From CAYJBH01 sp964369965 (GTDB lineage: Bacteria > Bacillota > Clostridia > Oscillospirales > Ruminococcaceae), in contig CAYJGF010000011.1 in the NCBI GenBank assembly GCA_964369965.1, positions 1-64,000 on the forward strand: DNA of 64,000 nt, in the 5' to 3' direction. The notes under the pieces are model-generated. The model was not told where the DNA came from. It worked only from the letters and a program-made list of their open reading frames with translations, and searched no databases. Positions 52,333 through 60,757 of the stretch are shown here, piece by piece; within the stretch, counting starts at the first letter, position 1, and each line of letters begins with the position of its first letter. The position numbers were made by a program, and so were the translations under genes.

Positions 52333-53250
52333 TTAATCGACTTTGTCACCCACTTTTAATCGTCGCCCGACCGCGAATGACACCGCGTCCATCAGGTTTT
52401 TGCCCTGTGGTTTGAGCTTTTGTATCACGATGGCATCTTTTTTGCAGGCGATGGTCAACGGTTTTAGGCAAAGCACCGTGCCGGGCGCACCGCCTGCCTT
52501 TGAGACGAGCGTTTCTTGAATGCCACATACCGCATCACACAATATTAAGGTTGTCATCATAAAAGGCGCCACCCCACGCGTAAGGTTGTGTATCTGCTCT
52601 GCCTCCATCTCAAAGTTGCAGGCAAGCTCGGATTTTTCTATCGGCAGTGCAGGGCTTGACAACTCGTGTTGTTGTGGCGTATAGACTGCATTGCCGTTTT
52701 TTATCTCGTTTATCGTTTTAATCAACAGCGGCACTCCGAATTCCTCGGTTTTGTCAAAAATATCGCCTGCGGTGTCATTTTCATCTATAGAAAAACGCAC
52801 CTCGGCAATCACATCACCGGTGTCAACCCCCTCGTCGATACGCATTATGCTCGCACCACTCTCGCGCTCCCCTGCCATGATTGCGCGTTGAATAGGCGCC
52901 GCGCCGCGATATTTTGGCAGTAGCGACACATGTAGATTGATAGCACCATGCTTTGGCATGTCAAAGACCTCACGGGTCAATATTTTACCATATGCCACCA
53001 CCACAATCATCTCGGGGGATAGGGCTTTCAGTCGCTCTATCTCCTTTTCATCGCGCAGTGTTGTCGGCTCAAAACAGGGCAGACCCAACTCGTCGGCAAT
53101 GTTTGCAACCGGCGTTTTGGTGATTATCTGCTTTCTTCCGACCGGCTTTCGCGGTTTTGTATAGACCGCCGCCACCTCATGCCCTGCCTCTACAATCGCC
53201 TTTAACGCCACCGCCGCGAGGGGCGGTGTGCCCATAAATACCACTCTCAC
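52333..53250 (-). CDS. fmt: Methionyl-tRNA formyltransferase
   Basis: A 305-residue enzyme that formylates initiator Met-tRNA. MRVVFMGTPPLAAVAL at the N-terminus, the catalytic Asn and His in NLHVSLLPKYRGAAPIQRAI and the Asp in RIDEGVDTGDV are present, followed by the OB-fold C-terminal domain. Length is normal. It lies 3 bases after def. Its stop is the last gene boundary of the yicC-to-fmt series, abutting rnfA. Confidence 0.97.
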   Translation of the reverse strand: MRVVFMGTPPLAAVALKAIVEAGHEVAAVYTKPRKPVGRKQIITKTPVANIADELGLPCFEPTTLRDEKEIERLKALSPEMIVVVAYGKILTREVFDMPKHGAINLHVSLLPKYRGAAPIQRAIMAGERESGASIMRIDEGVDTGDVIAEVRFSIDENDTAGDIFDKTEEFGVPLLIKTINEIKNGNAVYTPQQHELSSPALPIEKSELACNFEMEAEQIHNLTRGVAPFMMTTLILCDAVCGIQETLVSKAGGAPGTVLCLKPLTIACKKDAIVIQKLKPQGKNLMDAVSFAVGRRLKVGDKVD

Positions 53251-53253
53251 CTA

Positions 53254-53790
53254 CTATTCGTCCCCTTTATCCTGCTCGTTTAGTTCGTGTTCTTTTTCTT
53301 CGATTTGTTTTTCGGTATAGAGTTTTTCGGCGCGTTGAGATATTGTCACACCGTCTAAGTGATCAATCTCGTGACAGGCGGCACGCGCTAAGATATCATG
53401 TGCATCAAGGGTGAACGTGTTGCCGAGACGATCCTGCGCCTCCACAGTCACCGTCTGCGGTCGCATTATCTTGCCGTGCAGTCCGGGGAAGGATAAGCAC
53501 CCCTCCAGTGACTCCAGCTCGCCGTCCTGCTCTATTATCCTCGGGTTGACCATTTCTATTATCTCGTAGTCAACCTCGTCGCTGTCCTCCACCGCAAACT
53601 CATCCAGTATCACCGCCACACGGCGAAGTACCCCCACCTGCGGTGCGGCAAGCCCGAGGCCGCCTGCCTCCATCATGGTGTCGCCGAGGTCATCCAGCAG
53701 GTCGTGCAGACGTTTGTTAAAATCGGTCACCTCTCGCGACTTTTTGGTTAAGATCGGATCTCCGTCGTGTAAGATGTTTCTAAGTCCCAT
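53254..53790 (-). CDS. def: Peptide deformylase
   Basis: A 178-residue metalloenzyme removing N-formyl groups. All three motifs are present: GLGLAAPQVG (residues 43-52), EGCLSFPG near 95 with the metal-binding Cys, and HEIDHLDG near 137 with the two His and the catalytic Glu. The acidic tail (EKEHELNEQDKGDE) is longer than in minimal enzymes. It lies between priA and fmt as in most Firmicutes. Confidence 0.97.
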   Translation of the reverse strand: MGLRNILHDGDPILTKKSREVTDFNKRLHDLLDDLGDTMMEAGGLGLAAPQVGVLRRVAVILDEFAVEDSDEVDYEIIEMVNPRIIEQDGELESLEGCLSFPGLHGKIMRPQTVTVEAQDRLGNTFTLDAHDILARAACHEIDHLDGVTISQRAEKLYTEKQIEEKEHELNEQDKGDE

Positions 53791-53827
53791 TTTTTTCTTT
53801 TCCTTTTTTTATGAAAGTGTATGTCGG

Positions 53828-55915
53828 TTATTCCTCTCGTGCGTTAAAGTCGATAAAGACGCTCACACCGTTATCCTTTTTATCCCTCGTCAGCTCGGCG
53901 AGAACACCGCGCAAAAAGTCGCGAAATCGCTTAGAGTTGCGACATTTGAGGGTCAATTTCACCCGTGTTTTGCCGGCGACGGTCGCTATATTATAGCTCG
54001 CAGGACCTAAAATTTTGAGCGGTATATCCCGATTTTCTCCACGTTTGTGCGCCCTGTTTAGCATCGATTTAAAGGCATGGGCAGATTTTTGCGCCTGCTC
54101 CTCCTTGGTCGACACAAAACTGATGAGCATCAAGGTGCAAAAAGGGGGGTACAGACCGAGTTCACGTATCTCTAATTCACGACGAAAAAACTCCTTATAG
54201 TCCTGTTTTGCCGCGAGTTGCAACACCCAGTGGTCGGGATTAAACGTCTCGATGACCGCGCGGCCGTCACCGCCTGCCCTGCCACTGCGCCCCACCACCT
54301 GCGTTATCAGCGAGAAAACGCTCTCAAACGCACGGTAGGAGTCGGCATAGAGCGACGAGTCCACCGACAGCACCCCGACCAGTGTAACCTTTTCAAAATC
54401 CAGTCCCTTTGCCACCATCTGGGTGCCAATCATGATGTCCGCCTTGTGTTCGCGGAACTGCGCGAGCATCTCCTCGTGTGAGTTTTTCCTGCCTACCGAG
54501 TCGGTGTCCATGCGAAGTATGCCGGCATGGGGGAAGCGGTCGGCAAGCTCCAACTCAATGTGCTCGGTGCCGACACCCGAAAAGACAAGCTCCCCTCCGC
54601 AGATGTTGCACCGAGCAAGTGACGGGCTCTCACTCGCGCCGCAGTAGTGGCACAGGAGTTTATCGCTCCTTTTATGCAGTACCATCGGCACCGTGCAGGA
54701 GCCACAGGTTTTGGCGGCGCGGCACTCTTTGCACAGCCCGACGGTGCGATATCCTCGTCGGTTTAACAGTAGTATTGTCTGTTCGCCCGATTTTATATTT
54801 CGCTCTATCTCGCCGGCGAGGAAGCTCCCAATCGACGCAGTCTCCCCTGCCTCTTTGAGTACTCGCAGGTCGCAGAGCTCGGCGCTCGGCAACGGCGCGT
54901 CGTTGTATCTCGTCAGCAGTTCGTAATAATGAAAAAAGCCTTTTTGAGCATAATAATACGCCGATATAGACGGGGTCGCCGACGCTAAAAGCAGGAATGC
55001 CCCACACTCGCGCGCGCGGTATGTAGCGACACTCACGGTGGAAAAACGCGGTGTCTGGTCGCTTTTATAGCTACCCTCCTGCTCCTCATCGATGATGATT
55101 AATCCGAGATTTTTCATTGGGGAAAAGACGGCGGTGCGCGTGCCTATCACTATTTTATAGTCCCCGTTTTCGATCCCTTTATAGTAGGTGGCGCGCTCAC
55201 CGTCCGACAGGGCAGAGTGAACCAGCGCGACCGACTCACCGAACATCTCACCGAGACGTTTTGCCATCTGGGTCGCGAGTGAAATCTCGGGTAATAACAG
55301 CATTGCGGATCTGCCGGCGCCGGTCAACCGCTCGATAAGTTTAATAAAAACTGCGGTCTTGCCGCTCGCCGTGACGCCGTAGAGCAGTGCCGGCTTGCCG
55401 TCCGGCGCGTCTGCCATCGGGCACATTTCATCGTATACACGCTGTTGGTCGGGCGAGAGGGTGAGCGGAGTTTTAAGCTTTGGAGGTGGTATTTCGCGAA
55501 GTTTCGGCTCCTGCTTTTTGCGCCGCACGAGGGAGTATTCATCGTCTTTCGCGACGATTTTATACAAAAACGGCATGGGGATGACCACCCTCACCGCGTC
55601 GAACAGCCCACAAAAATACTGCTCCTTAATAAATTCACAGAGCGCTATCTGCTCCTCACTCAGCGCGTGCTCGGGGGGGGATACGGCGATGATGGACTTT
55701 ATTGCCTCCGATTTTAATCCCTCGGCGGCAGGGTTTTGCTCCACAAAGCCGAGCACCAGCCCGAGGCGCGGACGGTTACCCTGCCCGAACGGCACCATGC
55801 AAAACCGCCCTCGCAGGTCGCCCTCATCTAAAAATGGGTCGTAGCGGTAGCTGTAGGGCTTGTCAAAACGGTGGTGTGCACCCTCGACCGCCACGACGCA
55901 AAATCGCTCAAACAT
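53828..55915 (-). CDS. priA: Primosomal protein N' (replication restart helicase)
   Basis: A 695-residue superfamily 2 helicase. It has an N-terminal DNA-binding domain, Walker A GVTASGKT near 180, DEEQEGSYKS (DEAH-box equivalent) near 275, and a zinc-binding cysteine region (CKECRAAKTCGSC, CHYCG, CNICGG) between residues about 395 and 445. Motifs V-VI follow, with GTQMVAKGLDFEKVTLVG and QVVGRSGRAG. It restarts stalled forks. It overlaps gmk by 8 bases, with rpoZ and coaBC, usually found between them, absent. Confidence 0.97.
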   Translation of the reverse strand: MFERFCVVAVEGAHHRFDKPYSYRYDPFLDEGDLRGRFCMVPFGQGNRPRLGLVLGFVEQNPAAEGLKSEAIKSIIAVSPPEHALSEEQIALCEFIKEQYFCGLFDAVRVVIPMPFLYKIVAKDDEYSLVRRKKQEPKLREIPPPKLKTPLTLSPDQQRVYDEMCPMADAPDGKPALLYGVTASGKTAVFIKLIERLTGAGRSAMLLLPEISLATQMAKRLGEMFGESVALVHSALSDGERATYYKGIENGDYKIVIGTRTAVFSPMKNLGLIIIDEEQEGSYKSDQTPRFSTVSVATYRARECGAFLLLASATPSISAYYYAQKGFFHYYELLTRYNDAPLPSAELCDLRVLKEAGETASIGSFLAGEIERNIKSGEQTILLLNRRGYRTVGLCKECRAAKTCGSCTVPMVLHKRSDKLLCHYCGASESPSLARCNICGGELVFSGVGTEHIELELADRFPHAGILRMDTDSVGRKNSHEEMLAQFREHKADIMIGTQMVAKGLDFEKVTLVGVLSVDSSLYADSYRAFESVFSLITQVVGRSGRAGGDGRAVIETFNPDHWVLQLAAKQDYKEFFRRELEIRELGLYPPFCTLMLISFVSTKEEQAQKSAHAFKSMLNRAHKRGENRDIPLKILGPASYNIATVAGKTRVKLTLKCRNSKRFRDFLRGVLAELTRDKKDNGVSVFIDFNAREE

Positions 55916-56492
55916 TCAATCGATTGATAGTCTTATCTATGTAGTCCAGAAGTTCCTCGGCGCAACTCTCGATGGTCTCGTTGACGACGCTGTGGTCGTA
56001 ATCGCGCGAGAACTGCATCTCCTCCAGCGCACGTTTCAGTCGAGATTCGATAGCTTCACGGGAGTCGGTGCCTCTGTTTTCAAGTCGGGAGCGCAGTTCC
56101 TCCATGGAGGGTGCGTGGATGAAGAGCAGTAATGAATCCTCACGCATCATGCGTTTTATCTGCATACCGCCGTCCACCTCGATGACTAAGAGGACGACCT
56201 CACCGTTTTCAAGACGTTGTTCCACCTCTTTTTTCGGCGTGCCGTAATAGTTACCGACGTAGTTTGTATACTCCAACATCTCGCCGTTATCAATGCGAGA
56301 CTTAAATTCCTCTTTATCCAAAAAGTAGTAGTCGACGCCGTCCTGTTCATTCTCTCGTGGTGCACGAGTCGTGGCGGAAACAGAGCGTTTCATCCCGGGG
56401 GATTTTTTCAGCATATAATCTACAATGCTGTCCTTTCCACTGCCGGACGGACCGGAAATTACTACCAAAAGACCTTTTTTTCTCACATTCAA
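55908..56492 (-). CDS. gmk: Guanylate kinase
   Basis: A 194-residue kinase converting GMP to GDP. The P-loop is GPSGSGKDS near residue 14, followed by RSVSATTRAPRENEQDGVDYYFL and YVGNYYGTP for GMP binding, and RLKRALEEM of the lid. GGAGG precedes the ATG. It sits after remA with a 10-base gap, the conserved Firmicute order. Confidence 0.97.
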   Translation of the reverse strand: MNVRKKGLLVVISGPSGSGKDSIVDYMLKKSPGMKRSVSATTRAPRENEQDGVDYYFLDKEEFKSRIDNGEMLEYTNYVGNYYGTPKKEVEQRLENGEVVLLVIEVDGGMQIKRMMREDSLLLFIHAPSMEELRSRLENRGTDSREAIESRLKRALEEMQFSRDYDHSVVNETIESCAEELLDYIDKTINRLNV

Positions 56493-56502
56493 CCTCCTTT
56501 AA

Positions 56503-56745
56503 TTATTCGTTTAATGATGTTATACGTGCCGATAATGTATCAATTGCGAGCCCGGACAGTATGACATGTCCGGAGTCGACAACAATAACCGCCTTTGTCT
56601 TTCTACCGAAAGTCGCGTCCACCAGTCGCCCGTCCTCCCTCGCGTCGGAAATCATCCGTTTTATCGGGGCGGAGTCGGGGGCGGTGAGCGACACTATTCG
56701 CTGTGGGACTATATAATTGCTGAAGCCAATGTTTAACAGTTGCAT
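56503..56745 (-). CDS. remA: RemA-family regulator (DUF370)
   Basis: An 80-residue protein MQLLNIGFSNYIVPQRIVSLTAPDSAPIKRMI with DATFGRKTKAVIVVDSGHVILS in the second half, the full RemA pattern. In Bacillus it is a DNA-binding activator of matrix genes that forms ring oligomers. It lies between yicC and gmk, the standard location. Confidence 0.95.
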   Translation of the reverse strand: MQLLNIGFSNYIVPQRIVSLTAPDSAPIKRMISDAREDGRLVDATFGRKTKAVIVVDSGHVILSGLAIDTLSARITSLNE

Positions 56746-56761
56746 AATATCATCCCAAAAA

Positions 56762-57640
56762 CTACTCCGTATTTTGTATCTGCTCCCTTATCTTTTCCAA
56801 CTGGGACTTCATCTCTATCACCGTCATGGTGACCTCACTGTCGGAAATTTTTGAGCCTATCGTGTTGACTTCACGACCGAGCTCCTGCACCAGAAAGTCC
56901 AGCTTTCGCCCTGCCACTTCGTCACCGTCCATAATGGACAAAAACTGCTTGATGTGGGAGTCGATGCGCACCGTCTCCTCGGTGACGCTTATTTTATCCG
57001 CAAAGATTGCCGCCTCGGTCACAAGGCGTGATTGCTCGATATTATGGTCGTCAAGCAGGGTGCAAAGCCGTGCATAGAGCCTGTCATAGTACTCTTTTTT
57101 GCGTGCATCACCGCCCTTTTCAATCCCATTTGCGCCTTTTTGCAGGAGTGAAAGGCGGTTTTTAATGTCTTCGGCGAGCTTTTCCCCCTCGATGCATCTC
57201 ATGTCGCACAGCTCACGCAGTGCCGGTGATAAAACCTGCATAACGTCGGCGAACATCTCATCCTCGTCACATTCCACACGCTGTGTCACGAATATGTCGG
57301 GTATGCGTGTAAAAGTGGTGGCACTCACATCATTATTAATACCGAGCTCATCACACAGCGCACCAAACGCCGCAAGATAGCTCTTTGCAAGTCGTGTATC
57401 CGCCTTGACCTCGACGTCGGGCGCCTCAACCGATTGTATGTATAGGTTTAAATCCACCTTGCCGCGGCGAATTTTTTTTGCAACCTCCTTTTTAAGGCGG
57501 TCGTCGAGGAAGTTGTACGCCCTCGGCATACGCGCGGAATATTCAAGGTATCGGTGGTTAACCGATCTTATCTCGACGGTGATAACCCGTCCGTTAACGG
57601 TCGCGCTATGACGACCAAATCCGGTCATGGAGGTGAGCAT
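56762..57640 (-). CDS. yicC: YicC-family endoribonuclease
   Basis: A 292-residue protein beginning MLTSMTGFGRHSATVNGRVITVEIRSVNHRYLEYSARMP and ending with the GSKISDSEVTMTVIEMKSQLEKIREQIQN helix, both hallmarks of YicC/YloC. Members are RNases implicated in sRNA decay. The start at 57640 is fixed by AAAAAGGA and the family N-terminus; the frame runs 19 codons further upstream. It is the first gene of the yicC-remA-gmk-priA-def-fmt series. Confidence 0.95.
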   Translation of the reverse strand: MLTSMTGFGRHSATVNGRVITVEIRSVNHRYLEYSARMPRAYNFLDDRLKKEVAKKIRRGKVDLNLYIQSVEAPDVEVKADTRLAKSYLAAFGALCDELGINNDVSATTFTRIPDIFVTQRVECDEDEMFADVMQVLSPALRELCDMRCIEGEKLAEDIKNRLSLLQKGANGIEKGGDARKKEYYDRLYARLCTLLDDHNIEQSRLVTEAAIFADKISVTEETVRIDSHIKQFLSIMDGDEVAGRKLDFLVQELGREVNTIGSKISDSEVTMTVIEMKSQLEKIREQIQNTE

Positions 57641-57683
57641 GTTTTTCCTTTTTTGGGTGGGTAAGGATTTTTGGTTATGTAAA

Positions 57684-57728
57684 TGTAGGGGCGACACCGG
57701 CGGGCGACCACACAGGGTCGCCCCTACA
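57684..57728. terminator. GTAGGGGCGAC hairpin between leuB and yicC
   Basis: TGTAGGGGCGAC pairs with GTCGCCCCTACA around a GC-rich inner stem (CCGGCGGGCG). It is a typical GTAGGGGCG dispersed repeat and sits between the end of leuB and the start of yicC, where it could end the leu operon transcript. Confidence 0.6.
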
Positions 57729-57746
57729 CATCGAATGTCATGTCAA

Positions 57747-58820
57747 TTATATAAACGTCAGCACCCTATCCGTCATCTCGCGACTGCCTACCGTCTCTTC
57801 GCCCTGTTTTGCTATGTCGGCGGTGCGCAGACCTGCTGCGAGGGTGGCGGTGACTGCATCATTAACCGCCTTTGCCTCTGCCTCGAGACCGAACGAATAT
57901 TTGAGCATCATTCCGACCGAGAGTATGGTCGCGAGCGGATTTGCAACACCCTTGCCGGCGATATCGGGCGCCGAACCGTGGATAGGCTCATACAATCCTT
58001 TTTTGGTCACACCGAGCGAGGAAGAGGGCAACATACCGATAGAGCCGGTCACCATCGAGGCCTCGTCCGAAAGGATATCGCCGAACATATTTTCCGTTAC
58101 TATTACATCAAACTGGCGTGGATTGCGCACCAGTTGCATTGCACAGTTGTCGACCAGCATGTCGGAGTATTCCACCTCGGGATATTCCTTCGCGACACTG
58201 TGGGCGACCTCACGCCAAAGTCGACTGGACTCCAACACGTTTGCCTTGTCGACCGAGCAGAGCTTTTTGTCACGCACCATCGCCATCTCAAAGCCGACGC
58301 GCATGATGCGCTCCACCTCTTTTTCGCTGTATATCATGGTATCGTATGCCGCCTCGCCCATCTCACCGCTGTCACGACGACCACGCTCACCAAAGTACGC
58401 TCCACCGATAAGCTCACGCACCACCACAAAGTCAAGTCCACCCTCGGTCAACTCCGGTTTGAGTGGACAGGCATCACGCAGGACATCAAAGAGCACCGCA
58501 GGGCGGATGTTGGCAAAAAGTCCCATCGCACTGCGCAGACCAAGCAGAGCGCGCTCGGGGCGCATGTTGCCGGGCAGGGTGTCCCATTTAGGTCCTCCCA
58601 CCGCCCCGAGTAGGACGCTGTCGGCGGCAAGGCAGGTGTCAATGCTCGCCTGTGGTAGCGGCTCGCCATGTTTATCTATCGCCATACCTCCGGCGTCCGC
58701 CTCGGTATAGCTGAAGGTGTGCCCATATTTCTCCCCAATCTTGTCAAGGACGCGCACCGCCTCCCCCACAATCTCGGGACCGATACCGTCACCCTTGATT
58801 AGGGCAATGTTGTAGTTCAT
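57747..58820 (-). CDS. leuB: 3-isopropylmalate dehydrogenase
   Basis: A 357-residue NAD-dependent decarboxylating dehydrogenase of leucine synthesis (also active on 3-methylmalate in the citramalate route). It has NYNIALIKGDGIGPEIVGEAV at the N-terminus, the substrate residues in RPERALLGLRSAMGLFANIRPA, DMLVDNCAMQLV, NMFGDILSDEASMVTGSIGMLPSSSLG, and EPIHGSAPDIAGKG near 270. Length is normal. It is the last gene of the leu operon, separated from leuD by a 175-base gap containing a hairpin repeat. Confidence 0.98.
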   Translation of the reverse strand: MNYNIALIKGDGIGPEIVGEAVRVLDKIGEKYGHTFSYTEADAGGMAIDKHGEPLPQASIDTCLAADSVLLGAVGGPKWDTLPGNMRPERALLGLRSAMGLFANIRPAVLFDVLRDACPLKPELTEGGLDFVVVRELIGGAYFGERGRRDSGEMGEAAYDTMIYSEKEVERIMRVGFEMAMVRDKKLCSVDKANVLESSRLWREVAHSVAKEYPEVEYSDMLVDNCAMQLVRNPRQFDVIVTENMFGDILSDEASMVTGSIGMLPSSSLGVTKKGLYEPIHGSAPDIAGKGVANPLATILSVGMMLKYSFGLEAEAKAVNDAVTATLAAGLRTADIAKQGEETVGSREMTDRVLTFI

Positions 58821-58884
58821 TGTTTTGTGTCCTTTCTTGATGGTATGTTTGATTTGAACGTGTTGTTGTGTTAATACTGGTTAA

Positions 58885-58954
58885 ACTAATGACTAATGGT
58901 GAATGGTTAATGGCTAATGGAAACGGCTTTCACCTTTCATCATTAGTCATTAGT
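58885..58954. repeat. ATTAGTCATTAGT hairpin repeat between leuD and leuB
   Basis: ACTAATGACTAATGGTGAA (from 58885) pairs with the complement of TTCATCATTAGTCATTAGT (ending 58954), leaving a loop that itself contains further TTAATGGCTAATGG units. More units follow to 58979. It interrupts an otherwise compact operon and resembles the TAGTGAAT repeat at 10173-10283 in design. Confidence 0.75.
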
Positions 58955-58995
58955 CCCGCCTTTGCCATTGGTCATTAGTTTGAAAAAGCTATCCG

Positions 58996-59466
58996 CTATT
59001 TCACCGACAACAACAAACCGCCCTTATCCTTAATATTCCTCACAAACTCCGGCAGGGGGTTGGTTTTGTATTCCTTGCCTTTGGTGGCATTCTTTATTAT
59101 GCCGTTAATTACATCGACGCTCACCTCATCCCCTGCGTCTATGTCGGCGACCGCCTCGGGGCACTCCACTATATTCAGCCCGATGTTGATGGCGTTGCGG
59201 TAGAATATGCGCGCAAAGGTGTTTGCAATCACGCAATCGATGCCGCAGGTCTTGATGACCAGTGGTGCGTGCTCACGCGAGGAGCCGCAGCCGAAGTTGT
59301 CGGTGGCGACGATGATATCGCCCTTTTCTACCTTTTTGACAAACTCGAGGTCGATGTCCTCCATCGCGTGCTGTGCAAGCTCGTTCGCATCACTGGAGTT
59401 GAGATATCGCGCCGGTATTATTACATCGGTGTCAACATTTGCACCGTATTTAAAAACTTTTCCCAT
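58996..59466 (-). CDS. leuD: 3-isopropylmalate dehydratase small subunit
   Basis: A 156-residue swivelling-domain subunit of the aconitase family: GKVFKYGANVDTDVIIPARYL at the N-terminus and DNFGCGSSREHAPLVIKTCGIDCVIANTFARIFYRNAINIGL, the substrate-binding core. It is the short (about 160-residue) type found with LeuC of about 420 residues in anaerobes and archaea. It follows leuC by 21 bases, with GAAAGGAA before the ATG. Confidence 0.97.
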   Translation of the reverse strand: MGKVFKYGANVDTDVIIPARYLNSSDANELAQHAMEDIDLEFVKKVEKGDIIVATDNFGCGSSREHAPLVIKTCGIDCVIANTFARIFYRNAINIGLNIVECPEAVADIDAGDEVSVDVINGIIKNATKGKEYKTNPLPEFVRNIKDKGGLLLSVK

Positions 59467-59487
59467 TATTATGACCGTTCCTTTCTC

Positions 59488-60741
59488 TTATTCCGGTTGT
59501 GAAATGTATCCGTCTATCGCCGACTGTGCCGCCACTGCCGGGGAGGCGAGGTAGACCTCACTCTCGGGGTGACCCATCCTGCCTACAAAGTTGCGGTTGG
59601 TGGTGGCGACGGCGCGCTCCCCCTTGGCGAGTATGCCCATGTGACCGCCGAGACAGGGACCGCAGGTCGGCGCGGAGATGGCGCAACCGGCATCGAGGAA
59701 GATGTCAAAATATCCGGCCTTCATCGCATCACGGTAGATTTTTTGTGTCGCTGGTATTACGATACAGCGCACATTTTTAGAGACGGTCTTGCCTTTGAAA
59801 ACCTCGGCTGCAACCGCAAGGTCGGATAGGCGACCGTTGGTGCAGGAGCCGATGACCACCTGATCTATTTCAACGCGTCCTGCCACGTCCACCGTCTTGG
59901 TATTCTCCGGCAGATGAGGGAACGCTACGGTCGGTTTTAATGCCGACAGGTCGATGGTATAGGTCTCATCATAGACAGCATCGTCGTCCGCTTTGTATTC
60001 GGTATATGCACGGTCGGTGGTGGTTTTTAGGTATTCACGAGTTATCTCGTCCACCTCGAAGATGCCGTTCTTTGCGCCTGCCTCGATTGCCATGTTGGTG
60101 ATACAAAGGCGGTCATCGATGGATAGATTAGCTACACCCTCGCCGACAAATTCCATCGACTTATAGAGTGCGCCGTCCACCCCTATCATTCCGATGATGT
60201 GCAGTATAACATCTTTGCCGCCGACCCATTTGGACGGTTTGCCGACCAGCTCGAACTTTATCGCGGAGGGAACTTTAAACCACGCCATGCCCTCGTACAT
60301 GCCTGCCGCCATGTCGGTGGAGCCGACACCGGTCGAGAATGCGCCGAGTGCGCCGTAGGTACAGGTATGGGAATCGGCGCCGATGATGACATCGCCCGGT
60401 ATGACAAGTCCTTTTTCCGGCAGAAGTGCGTGCTCGACGCCCACCTCACCGGTATCATAGTAGTTGGTAATATCAAATCGCTTTGCAAAGTCGCGGCATT
60501 GTTTGCACTGCTCTGCCGCCTTTATGTCCTTGTTCGGGGTGAAGTGATCCATGACAAGGCAAATTTTCTCCTTGTCGAACACACTGTTAAGCTCCGCTTT
60601 GTTAAACTCGTTGATGGCGACCGGCGATGTAATATCATTGCCGAGTACAAGGTCGAGTTTTGCCTTGATAAGCTCCCCTGCGCTCACGCTCTCCTTGCCA
60701 CAGTGGGCGGCGAGGATTTTTTGTGTCATTGTCATTCCCAT
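59488..60741 (-). CDS. leuC: 3-isopropylmalate dehydratase large subunit
   Basis: A 417-residue aconitase-family subunit. Cysteines for the [4Fe-4S] cluster occur in IGSCTNGR near 300 and in APTCGPCLGG near 362. DSHTCTYGALGAFSTGVGSTDMAAGM lies near 125. The start at 60741 follows AAAGGAA; MTMTQK four codons in is an alternative. It belongs to the 420-residue clade that can serve both leucine and citramalate pathways. Confidence 0.97.
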   Translation of the reverse strand: MGMTMTQKILAAHCGKESVSAGELIKAKLDLVLGNDITSPVAINEFNKAELNSVFDKEKICLVMDHFTPNKDIKAAEQCKQCRDFAKRFDITNYYDTGEVGVEHALLPEKGLVIPGDVIIGADSHTCTYGALGAFSTGVGSTDMAAGMYEGMAWFKVPSAIKFELVGKPSKWVGGKDVILHIIGMIGVDGALYKSMEFVGEGVANLSIDDRLCITNMAIEAGAKNGIFEVDEITREYLKTTTDRAYTEYKADDDAVYDETYTIDLSALKPTVAFPHLPENTKTVDVAGRVEIDQVVIGSCTNGRLSDLAVAAEVFKGKTVSKNVRCIVIPATQKIYRDAMKAGYFDIFLDAGCAISAPTCGPCLGGHMGILAKGERAVATTNRNFVGRMGHPESEVYLASPAVAAQSAIDGYISQPE

Positions 60742-60757
60742 AGATAAATTCCTTTCG

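Noticed and set aside
57814..58710. 298-codon plus-strand open frame opposite leuB
   Set aside because: It lies wholly antisense to a confidently identified gene, is rich in Ser/Arg/Pro/Thr with no domain character, and has no ribosome-binding site. It is a shadow of leuB codon bias; the long plus-strand frame at 57627-58613 is rejected for the same reason.
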